DNA of 64,000 nt from an uncultured Candidatus Melainabacteria bacterium (GCA_934692625.1 CAKUUC010000007.1:1-64000); one strand, 5' to 3'. Counted from the stretch's first letter, positions 16,120 to 25,681 are shown. The notes: generated by a model not told the origin, from the letters alone. A program made the numbers and translations.

Positions 16120-18147
16120 ATGAATAGCGAAAATATAAATAAGATTTACGAATTGTCCGAAAAATATGACAATTGCAACGATAAAAACGAAAAGTTATCA
16201 ATAGAAAATGAATTAAAAGAACTTTTAGTTCCATATAAAAAAGGTTCGATAGGTTTAGCACAAATAAATCCTATTGTTGGAGATATTGAATACAATGCAA
16301 AAAAAGTTGTTGAAAATATTGTCCACGCACAAAATATTGGGCTCGATTTGGTTGTTTTTCCTGAGCTTATTTTGATGGGCTATCCTATTGAGGATACGAT
16401 TGACCGTCACCCGATTATTGTTTCCGAAAATGTAAAATGGTTAAAAGAAATTGCCCAAATTACGACCAAAACAACTGCCTTGGTTGGTTTTGTTGAACCT
16501 AGAAAGCCTGAACATTTGACAGGTAAAAAATATTATAATTCTGTAGCAATATTAAGTGGTGGTAAGATTCAGGGGATTATCAGAAAATCATTATTGCCGA
16601 CCTATTCGGAATTTAATGATTACCGATATATTGAACCCTCTCCGGTTGTTGGTGTTCAGCCTGAAATTACTCTCGGAAATTTTGATGATGATAGTGTGAC
16701 AGATTGTTCAAAGACGACTTTGATAAATGGTGTGAAATATGGAATTTCAATATGTGAAGACTGTTGGAATAACAAAGAATTTTTCAATGAAATCACAATG
16801 TATTCAAAGGATCCGATAGAAGAATTATCACAAGAGAATCCTGATGTTTTTGTTAATTGTTCCGCATCTCCGACCAGAGCGAAAAAAGAACAGTTAAAAC
16901 ACAATATGTTGTCTTATATTGCTAAAGAATATTCAACTCCAATGGTTTATGTAAACCAAGTTGGTGCAATTGACAACAGTTCATTTGACGGTTCTAGCAG
17001 AGTTTTTGACAAAGATGGCAGACTTTTAGCGCGCGCAAAATCATTCCAAGAACAATTTTTAATTGTTAATCCGTTAATAGGTCTTGGAAAAATTTATCCG
17101 TTGACAAAAGGTTTGGAAAGAAGTTTAACCGAAGAAAAAATTTACACTCTTGAGTATGAGCCGGATTTGGAAAGAACGTATAAAACCATTGTTCAAGGAA
17201 TTAGAGATTATTTTTCGAAAACTGGTTTTAAACGTGCAGTTTTAGGTTTGTCCGGTGGACTTGATTCTACAGTTTGCGCTGTTTTACTTGCTGATGCAAT
17301 CGGTAGGGAAAATGTTTTTGGTATTAGTATGCCATCAAAGTTGACTAGTAAGGAAAGCAAATCAGATGCTGAAGAACTTGCAAATAATCTTGGCATTAAC
17401 TTCACTGAAGCAACAATAAAACCAATGGTTGAAACTGCAACCTCTTGTTTAAATGAATTGTTTAAGCAAGTTGAACAAAAATGGGACGGAAGATATACAA
17501 AATCCTTCACGCCGGATAATATTCAGGCGCGTTCAAGGGCAATGTTCTTATGGGGAATAAGTAATGAATTTGGAAGATGTTTGCCTATTGCAACGTCTGA
17601 CAAGTCTGAACTTTATATGGGGTACGCAACAATAAATGGTGATATGTCAGGTGGGTTTGCTCCGATTGCAGATGTTCCAAAAACTAAATTGTTTGCTTTG
17701 GCTCGTTGGATGAATGCAAATCGAGAAGTTAAAAACGCTATACCAGAGGCGGTTATTTTGAAAAAACCTGGGGCAGAACTTGCTATTGACCCTAAAACAG
17801 GTAAGCCGTTGATTGCAGAAGATGCATTAATGCCTTATGAATTTTTGGACGAAATAATTTGGCGAATTGAAAATCGTAAAGAATATTATCAAGATATGTT
17901 AAATTCTGAATTTTTGTATGAAAAGAAAAATAACGTTTCAAAAGAACAAAAAATAGAGTGGCTGGATAAGTTCTACAGACGTATGTCGACCGCATTATAC
18001 AAGTGGTCAATATTGCCACCATCAGTGATTGTAGATTCTCGTTCTATCAATAAGTATGACTACAAGCAACCGATTACATCTTCCAGAATAAATTATAAAG
18101 GTTATTCAGAAGAAGAAATTACCGATAAAATTCACGCTCTGTTGTAA
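16120..18147 (+). CDS. nadE: Glutamine-dependent NAD(+) synthetase
   Basis: This cytosolic enzyme makes NAD from nicotinate adenine dinucleotide, using ammonia released from glutamine. The 675-residue protein has an N-terminal nitrilase-type glutaminase domain with the triad in FPELILMGYP (Glu), IIRKSLLPTY (Lys) and GISICEDCWN (Cys212). The C-terminal synthetase has the ATP-binding loop LGLSGGLDST near residue 370 and ATSDKSELYMGYAT. Length and order match the long form. It is a single-gene unit. Confidence 0.96.
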   Translation: MNSENINKIYELSEKYDNCNDKNEKLSIENELKELLVPYKKGSIGLAQINPIVGDIEYNAKKVVENIVHAQNIGLDLVVFPELILMGYPIEDTIDRHPIIVSENVKWLKEIAQITTKTTALVGFVEPRKPEHLTGKKYYNSVAILSGGKIQGIIRKSLLPTYSEFNDYRYIEPSPVVGVQPEITLGNFDDDSVTDCSKTTLINGVKYGISICEDCWNNKEFFNEITMYSKDPIEELSQENPDVFVNCSASPTRAKKEQLKHNMLSYIAKEYSTPMVYVNQVGAIDNSSFDGSSRVFDKDGRLLARAKSFQEQFLIVNPLIGLGKIYPLTKGLERSLTEEKIYTLEYEPDLERTYKTIVQGIRDYFSKTGFKRAVLGLSGGLDSTVCAVLLADAIGRENVFGISMPSKLTSKESKSDAEELANNLGINFTEATIKPMVETATSCLNELFKQVEQKWDGRYTKSFTPDNIQARSRAMFLWGISNEFGRCLPIATSDKSELYMGYATINGDMSGGFAPIADVPKTKLFALARWMNANREVKNAIPEAVILKKPGAELAIDPKTGKPLIAEDALMPYEFLDEIIWRIENRKEYYQDMLNSEFLYEKKNNVSKEQKIEWLDKFYRRMSTALYKWSILPPSVIVDSRSINKYDYKQPITSSRINYKGYSEEEITDKIHALL

Positions 18148-18283
18148 TTGTTACAGTGTATTAAGTTTAATCGAAAATTTTATAAGGCTACAATTGAACT
18201 ATAATAACAATTTATAAATTTTGTAGTTTTGTCTTGCTAAAGTTGTTATATTTTATGCTATTATAACTTCTAAGGAAACATTC

Positions 18284-19381
18284 ATGTCAAAGAGAAATAT
18301 ATTTAATCTACTTTATAAATATTCACCATTGAATTTTTATACAAATATAGACAATCATACTATTATTAAATCTACTCATAATCCGTCTGTCGGGTATAGT
18401 TTTTCAAGACTGTTTACGACCGAAGAAATTCTTGCTGTATGGAAAGAAATCAGATTTCACAAAAGAATTTCTACGATTTGTATATTTTTACTGTTCATAG
18501 CTTCGCTATATGAGTTAATATTTCCTCATTTCGCTCTGTTTGTGAACAATACGTGGTTTATCAATGCTTTGTTGATGCTTTCTGTGCTTTTGGTTGTTTG
18601 TAATTTGAGTACATTATTATGTAAGTATATTTTTCAAAAAAGATTGCTAAAACACTACGGCGAGTATGAAATTGTAAAGTTTCCTATTTCTGAAGAAATT
18701 GATAATAAGTACTATTCAATATTTAAAATAGAACTTATCAAGGCGTTAACAGTAATTATTATTGTTGCTTCTGCATTTATTTATATTTCCCCATTTGGAA
18801 TAGCCCAGAATTTAGTGACAAATGAACGTTATAGTGAAGCGATAAAATTAACCACATTGGGCGCAAAAGTGTTTCCTATAGCGCAAGAGTGGTATGCTCT
18901 AAGAGGTTATTCAAAATTCAAAATAGGTGATTACTCAGGCGCGATTGCAGATTACGATACTGCATATAAACTCAGTGCTGATGAATTTAATATAATGAAT
19001 TTTGATAATAAAATTTATGTAAAATATTATATTGGGGACTACACAGGAGCCTTGGAAGATTTTGACAACGAAATTACCAAGTCTACAAACTCAAATGAAC
19101 GTGATCAGTTTTTATGGGATAAGGCGCAATTTTTATACAATATCGGAATGCTGGAAGAGGCGCTAGATATTTATGATACTTTGATTGTAAATGCCGATGA
19201 AGATAGGATTTTCTTGCTCAAGGATAGATTATACCTTGAACGTGCACAAGTGAATAAAAGACTTGAAAACATCGAGCAAATGAAGGCCGATCTTGAAAGC
19301 GCAGGTTCTACTGTTGAAGAACTTTCAACAGACCCTATTCCAAAACTTGTTCTAATGATTGATGAAGAAACTTTTAATTAG
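18284..19381 (+). CDS. Membrane protein with TPR repeats
   Basis: The 365-residue protein has three hydrophobic segments, near residues 66-84, 92-112 and 150-170. They are followed by a TPR-like region from about residue 175, with repeats built around SEAIKLTTLGAKVFP, GDYSGAIADYDTAYKL, GDYTGALEDFDNEI and GMLEEALDIYDTLI. The TPR part probably mediates protein contacts on one side of the membrane. It is not recognised beyond this. AAGGAAAC precedes the ATG. It is monocistronic by spacing. Confidence 0.75.
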   Translation: MSKRNIFNLLYKYSPLNFYTNIDNHTIIKSTHNPSVGYSFSRLFTTEEILAVWKEIRFHKRISTICIFLLFIASLYELIFPHFALFVNNTWFINALLMLSVLLVVCNLSTLLCKYIFQKRLLKHYGEYEIVKFPISEEIDNKYYSIFKIELIKALTVIIIVASAFIYISPFGIAQNLVTNERYSEAIKLTTLGAKVFPIAQEWYALRGYSKFKIGDYSGAIADYDTAYKLSADEFNIMNFDNKIYVKYYIGDYTGALEDFDNEITKSTNSNERDQFLWDKAQFLYNIGMLEEALDIYDTLIVNADEDRIFLLKDRLYLERAQVNKRLENIEQMKADLESAGSTVEELSTDPIPKLVLMIDEETFN

Positions 19382-19416
19382 TGCTTTATATTTCTTAATA
19401 ATACCTGTTTTAAATA

Positions 19417-19447
19417 GCAATTATTTAAGGTTTATATACTTTATATA
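19417..19447 (+). promoter_or_regulatory. Bipartite promoter-like element, site 2
   Basis: GCAATT (19417-19422), 13 bp, ATACTTTATATA (19436-19447). It lies 33 bp before the CHAP-like gene at 19481. Confidence 0.72.
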
Positions 19448-19480
19448 ATTAAGGGACGATTAAGGGGATATTATAAAGAA

Positions 19481-20269
19481 ATGTTTGCGCATGTTATTAG
19501 ACCAAATTATTTTAGACCAATGGTTGCAAGACCAATCATTGCCAGAATGCCTATTTCTGCTCCAATTGCGCCTTTATCATTTCGTATGCCGGTATGTTGT
19601 CCGACTCCAGTAATGCCATTTCCTATGATGAATCCATTTATGGCTGCTATTGCACCAATGCCAATGGTTAGTCCAGTTTTGGCATCTACTAATATTTTTC
19701 TTCAAAATATTAGTAATATGTTGACTAGTTATGCAAGTAGAATAAGACAACAAAATCAATTTTTCTCAACTTTCAAACCTTCTGTATCAAACTATAGATT
19801 TGGAAGTTTGACTGCAAACAGATTTGGAAGTATCGGATTTTTTAATAACTCACTTAATACTTCAACTCAAAATCTTTCATTTTGGGAAAGATTAGGATAT
19901 TGTGCAACTTCAGGTTTAAGACTTGCCAAAACAGCGGTTCAAAGAGCCGTAGGTTTTACCGGATTTTGTGCTAAATACGTAAAAAATGCAATCGCTGCGG
20001 CTGGTCTTGGAAGCTATGTAAAAGGTCATGCTTACCAAATGATTAGCATTTTAAGAGCTAATAAAAACTTTAAAGAAATCCCTGTTGGCAGTGTCGATCC
20101 TAAAAAATTACCTGCCGGTTGTATTTTTGTTTACGGAAAAGGTCAAGCCGGATATAGCAAACGTTATGGTCACACTGAAATTACAACAGGTACGGGCAGA
20201 GCCGTTTCTGATGGTATTACAAACAATATTAAGCCAAACATTGCTGCAATATTTATTCCGGTTGCTTAA
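19481..20269 (+). CDS. Met/Pro-rich protein with C-terminal CHAP-like domain
   Basis: The 262-residue protein has an odd N-terminal 70 residues rich in Met, Pro, Ala and Phe (PVMPFPMMNPFMAAIAPMP). The C-terminal 110 residues show a CHAP/NlpC-like arrangement: GFCAKYVKNAIAAAGLG (Cys163), LPAGCIFVYGKG, then YGHTEITTGTGR (His231, Glu233). Such domains cleave peptidoglycan amide bonds. There is no classical signal peptide, so export by another route or a cytoplasmic role are both open. It is a single gene with promoter-like site 2 in front and a terminator behind. Confidence 0.7.
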   Translation: MFAHVIRPNYFRPMVARPIIARMPISAPIAPLSFRMPVCCPTPVMPFPMMNPFMAAIAPMPMVSPVLASTNIFLQNISNMLTSYASRIRQQNQFFSTFKPSVSNYRFGSLTANRFGSIGFFNNSLNTSTQNLSFWERLGYCATSGLRLAKTAVQRAVGFTGFCAKYVKNAIAAAGLGSYVKGHAYQMISILRANKNFKEIPVGSVDPKKLPAGCIFVYGKGQAGYSKRYGHTEITTGTGRAVSDGITNNIKPNIAAIFIPVA

Positions 20270-20290
20270 TTTAAAGTTTAAACAAATATA

Positions 20291-20322
20291 AAAAGTGCTA
20301 TAAAGTAGAATAGCACTTTTTC
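20291..20322 (+). terminator. Terminator after CHAP-like gene
   Basis: A perfect 10-bp stem AAAAGTGCTA / TAGCACTTTT followed by T. Confidence 0.88.
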
Positions 20323-20331
20323 TGAATTATT

Positions 20332-20405
20332 CGTGCTCGGGGGGAATCAAACCCCCGACCTTGAGCTTCGGAAACTCACGCTCTATTCTCCTGAGCTACG
20401 AGCAC
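20332..20405 (-). tRNA. tRNA-Arg (CCG)
   Basis: On the minus strand GTGCTCG pairs with CGAGCAC as acceptor stem. The D-arm is GCTC/GAGC, and the anticodon arm TGAGT-TTCCGAA-GCTCA gives anticodon CCG. The T-arm GGGGG-TTTGATT-CCCCC is perfect. CCA is not encoded. Confidence 0.93.
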
Positions 20406-20410
20406 TTAAA

Positions 20411-20436
20411 AACGGATAACCCGAAGATTATCCGTT
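20411..20436 (-). terminator. Terminator after lemA-like gene
   Basis: AACGGATAA pairs with TTATCCGTT; a short T-run follows on the minus strand. It separates the LemA gene from tRNA-Arg. Confidence 0.75.
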
Positions 20437-20444
20437 GATAAAAA

Positions 20445-21017
20445 TTATTTTAAGTAATCAGAAGCATTTATCTCTTGTTTTGCTTCGGCACTAGCTTCAA
20501 AGAACGGATAAACGCTTAATCCGAGCATTCCGGCAACAAGTGAACTTGGGAATATCTCGATTGAGTTATTTATTTCATTAACCGCACTATTATAAAATCT
20601 TCTGGCAGCGGCAATATGTTCTTCAACTTCGTTATAAGTTTGCATAGCATTTGCCATTGTTTGATCTGATTTTAATTGTGGATAATTTTCAACATTAAGC
20701 ATAAATTGACCCATTTTTGCCACAATTTGATTATCTAAGTCAATTTTTTTAGCAATTGTATCTTGAGTTGAACGAATTCCTGCCGCTTGTGTTCTTAGTG
20801 CTGTAATTTGTCCAAATAATTCAGTTTCGTGTTCCATAAATTTGTTTGCAATTGTTAATATATTTGGAATTAGACTGTATCTTTTGTTTAGTTGAACGTC
20901 AATTCCGCTCATTGCCTCGTTAACTTTGTTTTTCATTTTTATCAAGTTTGTATACATTCCGTAGAATGCAATAGCTAAAACTAGTGCTAATACCAGCAAG
21001 ATTACAGAAATTGCCAT
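20445..21017 (-). CDS. lemA: LemA family protein
   Basis: The 190-residue protein has one N-terminal membrane anchor, then the LemA core: YTNLIKMKNKVNEAMSGIDV, LNKRYSLIPNILTIANKFMEHE, and near the end ARRFYNSAVNEINNSIEIFP with FFEASAEAKQ. The family is widespread, with an exposed helical bundle and no settled function. I chose 21017 because AAGGAG lies 11 bp before this ATG; the longer frame to 21050 has no ribosome site and would bury the anchor. Confidence 0.92.
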   Translation of the reverse strand: MAISVILLVLALVLAIAFYGMYTNLIKMKNKVNEAMSGIDVQLNKRYSLIPNILTIANKFMEHETELFGQITALRTQAAGIRSTQDTIAKKIDLDNQIVAKMGQFMLNVENYPQLKSDQTMANAMQTYNEVEEHIAAARRFYNSAVNEINNSIEIFPSSLVAGMLGLSVYPFFEASAEAKQEINASDYLK

Positions 21018-21123
21018 AATTGTAAAATCTCCTTCATTTATGTAAATCATAGTTGTATCCTCATTTAAATTCTATTTATTATTATAACATATTGTTTAGG
21101 CTTTTACAATCCTTGAGGAAAGC

Positions 21124-21762
21124 TTAGATTTTTTCAAAGAATATTACGTCTTTTGCTTCTTTTCTAAGTTTTTTAGTGTCTTTAGGATTTAATTCATAGC
21201 CAAGTGTAATCATATCAACTAAGATTTGCTTATCATTTAAACCTAATGCAGTTTTAACTTTTTTAGTTAAGATTTCATCGCTTTTAGTTAGTTCATTGGC
21301 AAATGCTCCAACAACACACGCGCCAATACCAAGTTCTTGCGCTTCAAGAGTCATATATGCCACTGCGTAAGTGACTTGTTCTACACTTCGTAGCAACACT
21401 TCGTATTCGCCTAAATTTGAAGGATTCAATGTTTTGGAAGATAAATATGCGGTAATTGTTGCATCATCAATGCCTTTTTCTGCCAAAATTTTACCAAATT
21501 TTGTATGGCTCCAGTCATCTAAATCTGCAACACAACAAATTACTGCTTGAGCGGTTTTCACTTGCTTTTGACCACCAGAAGCTTCGCATAAGATATCTTT
21601 AACCTCTTGATTGGTAACAACAATAAACTTCCAAGGCTGAACATTAACCCAAGATGGCGCTAATCTGCCGGCTTCTAAAATTTTTGCTAAAATTTCATCC
21701 GGAATTGCTTGTTCTGTGTATCTTCTAACGCTTTTTCTGTTTATTATTGCATTCATTACCAT
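21124..21762 (-). CDS. Nitroreductase family protein
   Basis: The 212-residue flavoprotein has the nitroreductase N-terminus NAIINRKSVRRYTEQAIPDE and the FMN-contact stretch LEAGRLAPSWVNVQPWKFIVV. The C-terminal half has ELGIGACVVGAF and MITLGYELNPK. Members transfer electrons from NAD(P)H to nitro compounds, quinones or other acceptors; the natural substrate cannot be told. GGAG is 8 bp before the chosen ATG, and an ATG two codons on is also possible. Its end is about 70 bp from the start of lemA on the same strand. Confidence 0.9.
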   Translation of the reverse strand: MVMNAIINRKSVRRYTEQAIPDEILAKILEAGRLAPSWVNVQPWKFIVVTNQEVKDILCEASGGQKQVKTAQAVICCVADLDDWSHTKFGKILAEKGIDDATITAYLSSKTLNPSNLGEYEVLLRSVEQVTYAVAYMTLEAQELGIGACVVGAFANELTKSDEILTKKVKTALGLNDKQILVDMITLGYELNPKDTKKLRKEAKDVIFFEKI

Positions 21763-21784
21763 TAAAACATCTCCTTAATACAGA

Positions 21785-23164
21785 TTAAATATTATTATCT
21801 CCGCCTGTAACAATTGTAAAATCAGTGTCTGCGCACATATAAGTTGCAGGGTCATATACAAACTGTCTTGATTTTACTTCAGGAACTTCTTTTTTTAAAT
21901 CAGAATAGTAGTCAATTGTTACGTATTTTGAATGAGCAATGAACTGAGAATGTGCAGTTCTTAATGTTCCAGAACATTTTACCTGAATTCCTGCGTTTTC
22001 TAGAGCTTCTTTTAATGCTTTTGCTTCTTGTGTATTTCCAGGAGCACTCATTATACTTGCAGTATATGTTTCTTTTCTTTCATTTGCCATTTGGCGATAA
22101 ACTAATCTGTCAACAACTTCTTGAGTCTTTTTCGGGTCAAGAATCCAATAACTAGTGTAACCATGTTTATTAGGAGCCCCTGGAAGCATTGCGCTTTCGA
22201 TATTGTCTTTGTCAAAACCCTTTGCAAGTGCTGCGTATTGTGACATTTCATAAACTGACATATCAGTTTTAACATATTTGTTAGCTACAGAAATAATTTG
22301 TGGAATTTTTGCAATAGTTTCAGGCTTTTGTAAATCTGCCAACAAACCTCTCAAGAACCATTGTTGACGTTGAGTTCTACCTATATCACCGAGTGCATCG
22401 TGTCTAAATCTTAAATATTCTACGACGTCTTTTTCTGTTAAGTGGTGTTTGCCTTTTGATAGATTAATATGTAAATGTCCGGCATTGTCATTGTAGTGCA
22501 TGTCTTTTTCTACATATATATCAACACCGCCCAAGGTTTTTACGATTTCACGAACAGCATCATCATGGAACATTATATACCTGTCAATGTGAACACCAAG
22601 TGTATCTTCTATTGTCTTTTTAGTCATTTCAACGCCACCGATAGCATGTGCTGCGTTGATTTTTTGAATGCCCATACCTTTTGGCAAATAAACCTTACTA
22701 TCTCTAGGAATAGTAAGCGCATTGACTGTTTTTGTTCTAGGGTCAATGTTCAACAAAATCATTGTATCTGTGCGAGTTCCAACCCATAAATCTGAATCAG
22801 CACCGTTTGAGTCGACCCCTAATAATAATATATTTTGTCTTCTCATTCCAAATGGGAGAGTAAATCCAGGTTCTTTTGAACTGTTTCCTCTGGATAATTT
22901 TGTCAAAATTCCTGATAAGAAAGAGTTTTCGCCAAATTTATCATTTAAAAAATCTTTATTGCTTGCAAAAAGAAAAATTGCAAACACTGTTATAAAGAAA
23001 ACAATAGTCATCAAAGTTAAAACCTTGCGGAATGACGTTTGTTTTTTTCTTCTATAAGTAGGGTATGCTTCAAAAGCACTATCTGCACTTCCTGTAGAAT
23101 ATTTACGTTTTTTAGAATACGAAGACACCCTCTTTTTATTATTTCTATCTTGCATATTTAACAT
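21785..23164 (-). CDS. LytR-CpsA-Psr (LCP) family cell-wall glycopolymer transferase
   Basis: The 459-residue protein has a basic cytoplasmic head, one membrane helix at about residues 48-68 and an LCP domain with NILLLGVDSNG, GTRTDTMILLNIDP, LTIPRDSKVYLP, KINAAHAIGG and LRFRHDALGDIGRTQRQQ. The Arg and Asp residues that bind the lipid pyrophosphate are present. The C-terminal 80 residues fit the LytR_C domain. LCP enzymes attach polymers to peptidoglycan. The nitroreductase gene follows 23 bp downstream. The ATG at 23164 has no strong ribosome site, and 23155 is an alternative. Confidence 0.92.
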   Translation of the reverse strand: MLNMQDRNNKKRVSSYSKKRKYSTGSADSAFEAYPTYRRKKQTSFRKVLTLMTIVFFITVFAIFLFASNKDFLNDKFGENSFLSGILTKLSRGNSSKEPGFTLPFGMRRQNILLLGVDSNGADSDLWVGTRTDTMILLNIDPRTKTVNALTIPRDSKVYLPKGMGIQKINAAHAIGGVEMTKKTIEDTLGVHIDRYIMFHDDAVREIVKTLGGVDIYVEKDMHYNDNAGHLHINLSKGKHHLTEKDVVEYLRFRHDALGDIGRTQRQQWFLRGLLADLQKPETIAKIPQIISVANKYVKTDMSVYEMSQYAALAKGFDKDNIESAMLPGAPNKHGYTSYWILDPKKTQEVVDRLVYRQMANERKETYTASIMSAPGNTQEAKALKEALENAGIQVKCSGTLRTAHSQFIAHSKYVTIDYYSDLKKEVPEVKSRQFVYDPATYMCADTDFTIVTGGDNNI

Positions 23165-23395
23165 ATCTCGTTTTTATTTCCTATTATACTACTATTTTAT
23201 AATAAAATTAAATATTGGATATAGTATAAACTATGTATTTTAACATTTCGCCTGCAAAATTGACTACTATATATTCTAATATATATCGACTTGACACCGT
23301 ATTCTAAGAAATAAAGTTCTAAAAGTGCCTGTTAGTGTGCTATTGTATCTTTTTCTAACTATACTGTTAAGTTTTGTAACAAATAGAACAAAATC

Positions 23396-23426
23396 TGAAA
23401 TTCTTAAAGTTGTATATACTTTATAT
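23396..23426 (+). promoter_or_regulatory. Bipartite promoter-like element, site 3
   Basis: GAAATT (one change from GCAATT, 23396-23401), 13 bp, ATACTTTATATA (23415-23426). It is 37 bp before the small gene at 23464. The rest of the 300-bp gap behind the LCP gene holds nothing else I can name. Confidence 0.7.
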
Positions 23427-23463
23427 ATATACAAGAGATAAATAAGAAACGAGAGAGATAATT

Positions 23464-23634
23464 ATGGCACTTAAAAATTTAAAAAAGATTGATAAAAAGT
23501 TAAACGATATATATCAAAACCAAGTAACAACAGCAGTTGCACCTGCTCAACCTTATGTTGACAGATCAGATTTATTATTGGAACAAATGAGTTTTATCGC
23601 AAGTTACAATAAGCAATTGTTGCATATAGCATAA
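23464..23634 (+). CDS. Small protein of 56 residues, unknown
   Basis: The frame MALKNLKKIDKKLNDIYQNQ... is 56 residues long. A basic first half is followed by TTAVAPAQPYVDRSDLLLEQ and a hydrophobic end SYNKQLLHIA. GAGAGAGATAA precedes the ATG. Support for a real gene is the promoter-like element 37 bp upstream, shared with four other genes, and a strong terminator 46 bp downstream. No family recognised. The product could be a small secreted or membrane-associated peptide. Confidence 0.65.
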   Translation: MALKNLKKIDKKLNDIYQNQVTTAVAPAQPYVDRSDLLLEQMSFIASYNKQLLHIA

Positions 23635-23679
23635 GTTTTTTTAATAACTCCAATTTAATTTTTCCCCTACAAATTTTTC

Positions 23680-23709
23680 CCTGATTTCTTTAGAAATCAG
23701 GTTTTTTTT
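23680..23709 (+). terminator. Terminator after the 56-residue gene
   Basis: CCTGATTTCT pairs with AGAAATCAGG, followed by T7-8. Confidence 0.92.
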
Positions 23710-23717
23710 ACAAAAAA

Positions 23718-24314
23718 TTAAATTTCATGTCTGCCTTCAATAGCTTTGGCAATAGTAATTTCGTCAGCGTATTCTAGATCAGCGCCGACAGGGAGCCCGA
23801 AGGCAATCCTTGAAACTTTGATGCCAAAAGGTTTTATCAATTTTGTGAGATAAAGGCTTGTAGCTTCGCCTTCTACAGATGGGCTTAATGCCAAAATAAC
23901 TTCTTTAACTTCATCACTTGTCAATCTGTTTAATAATTCTTTTATTCGAATATCATCTGCACCAATTCCGTCCATTGGGGAAATTAAACCTTGCAAAACA
24001 TGGTAAAGACCTTTATATTCGTTAGTTTTTTCAATTGCAATGAGGTCTTTAGTTTCTGAAACAACACAAATTACAGACCTATCTCTGGAAGTCGATGAAC
24101 AAATTTCACATGGACTTTGCGCAGAAAGATTGAAGCAAACTTCGCAAGTATGCGTATTTTTCTTTGCTTCAATCACTGCTTTTGCAAAATTTTCCACATC
24201 AGCTTCTGACATTCTCAATAGATGAAATGCCATTCTTTGTGCTGATTTTGGACCTACCGAAGGAAATTTTTGAAATTGTTCGATAAGTGCCGCTATGGAT
24301 TTTGGATAAATCAT
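23718..24314 (-). CDS. recR: Recombination protein RecR
   Basis: RecR loads RecA at gaps together with RecF/RecO. The 198-residue protein has the helix-hairpin-helix PSVGPKSAQRMAFHLL, the zinc-binding Cys cluster CEVCFNLSAQSPCEICSS, and the Toprim domain starting ICVVSETKDLIAIE with ALSPSVEGEATSLYL. Its start overlaps the stop of the ybaB-like gene by one base (TAATG), the classic coupled pair. Confidence 0.97.
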   Translation of the reverse strand: MIYPKSIAALIEQFQKFPSVGPKSAQRMAFHLLRMSEADVENFAKAVIEAKKNTHTCEVCFNLSAQSPCEICSSTSRDRSVICVVSETKDLIAIEKTNEYKGLYHVLQGLISPMDGIGADDIRIKELLNRLTSDEVKEVILALSPSVEGEATSLYLTKLIKPFGIKVSRIAFGLPVGADLEYADEITIAKAIEGRHEI

Positions 24315-24655
24315 TAGAAATTCAACCCTGGAATACTGATTCCGCCTGTGATTTTCTTCATTTTGTCAGACATGATTTTAGAAGATTGGTCGTTAGCTTG
24401 TTTCATAGCGGTTGTGATTAAGTCTTCTAACATTTCAATTGAATCAGAATCAACTGAAGATGGATTTTCAGGATTAATTGCTTCAGGTGCAATTTTGATT
24501 GACTTGAATTTACCTTGACCGTTGCAAACTACTTTAATTGAACCATTACCGGCAACACCTGTAATTTCCAAATCTTCTAGTTCTTTTTGAACTTCAACTG
24601 CTTTGCTTTGTGCTTTTTGAACAGTTTTCATGATGTTCATTAAATTCATACCCAT
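24314..24655 (-). CDS. YbaB/EbfC family nucleoid-associated protein
   Basis: The 113-residue protein shows the YbaB/EbfC pattern: NLMNIMKTVQKAQSKAVEVQ, LEITGVAGNGSIKVVCNGQG, and DLITTAMKQANDQSS. Members bind DNA as dimers. It lies directly upstream of recR with a one-base overlap, as in many bacteria. GGAG lies before the ATG at 24655. Confidence 0.94.
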   Translation of the reverse strand: MGMNLMNIMKTVQKAQSKAVEVQKELEDLEITGVAGNGSIKVVCNGQGKFKSIKIAPEAINPENPSSVDSDSIEMLEDLITTAMKQANDQSSKIMSDKMKKITGGISIPGLNF

Positions 24656-24736
24656 AATTTTTTCTCCTTAGTCTGTGTTTATTTACTCTAATCTAACTTA
24701 CTTTTCTTATAGTACAGTTTATTATACAATAAAAAT

Positions 24737-25549
24737 ATGGAGAAGAAAACATATTTACAAGAATCTGTAAAAAATGGAAGATTAATCCGTTGGACATTTA
24801 TGCCGTTGAAGGTTTATATTGCTCCGATGAAATTCTACTCAAAGCAAGGTCAGGACTTGAAATACAGGGGGTTGGTAAAGAAAGCTTTAGATGAATGGCA
24901 CAAAGTTTCAAATGGTAAAGTTTCTTTTCTTATTGTTGATAATTTAAACAGTTCAAATGTCGATATTGAGTGGAAAAGAGTTGAACGTCAGGCGCTCGGA
25001 TACTGTTATTTCCATTATGACAAAGCAAACAGGCTTTATAGTGCAAACGTTTCGATAGGCTTAACAGACGGACTTGTGCATGCTGATTATATGGACGAAT
25101 CGGAAGTTTATCATACAATTTTGCATGAAATCGGTCATGCAGTGGGCTTAGGTCATAGTCCATTCAAACATGATATTATGTACACTCCGCACCAAAAAGG
25201 AATTATGCATGTCGGAGAAGGCGACAGATTGTCTGTTAATTGGCTTTATACTTTCCCACAAGGCAAGACTGTTCCTGAAATTGCAGCAAAATACGGTGTA
25301 GGTGGAAATGATTTAGATGAAGTCGTTGCAAAAATTATTAACAAAAGTGCAAAAACAGAATTCGAAAAAGTAAAAGATGAAGTTACTAGCGGAAAACCTG
25401 AACGAAATTTACTTGAAGAATCTGAAAGTATTGCAAATTTACGAAAATATCACATGGCACTCCAAAATATCAAAATATCGGGCGAATTAACGGAACAAAT
25501 AAGAAAACATTATAGAGATACTTCGATAAATAATGATAAAAATTATTAA
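24737..25549 (+). CDS. Matrixin-like zinc metalloprotease
   Basis: The 270-residue protein has the metzincin site HEIGHAVGLGHS (His130, Glu131, His134, His140) and a Met-turn candidate DIMYTP about 8 residues on. The N-terminal part fits the matrixin fold: VYIAPMKFYS, then LVKKALDEWHKVSNGKVSF. It is the catalytic domain only, without pro-domain or signal peptide, plus a 90-residue helical tail. A cytoplasmic protease or an unconventionally secreted one are both possible. There is no clear ribosome site before the ATG at 24737. It is a single gene. Confidence 0.83.
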   Translation: MEKKTYLQESVKNGRLIRWTFMPLKVYIAPMKFYSKQGQDLKYRGLVKKALDEWHKVSNGKVSFLIVDNLNSSNVDIEWKRVERQALGYCYFHYDKANRLYSANVSIGLTDGLVHADYMDESEVYHTILHEIGHAVGLGHSPFKHDIMYTPHQKGIMHVGEGDRLSVNWLYTFPQGKTVPEIAAKYGVGGNDLDEVVAKIINKSAKTEFEKVKDEVTSGKPERNLLEESESIANLRKYHMALQNIKISGELTEQIRKHYRDTSINNDKNY

Positions 25550-25681
25550 ACTTTATATTAAGTTCTGTTTTATTTTTATGAAGTTTTTGCATATCACATT
25601 TTTTTCGTGTATAATATTCATATTGGAATGAAATATTTTCTTGTAATTTGAGTAAGTAGGGATATATAAAAGGATAATTAT

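Noticed and set aside
19577..19759. Minus-strand frame over the Met/Pro-rich head of the CHAP-like gene
   Set aside because: It is the complement of a biased coding stretch and has no ribosome site.
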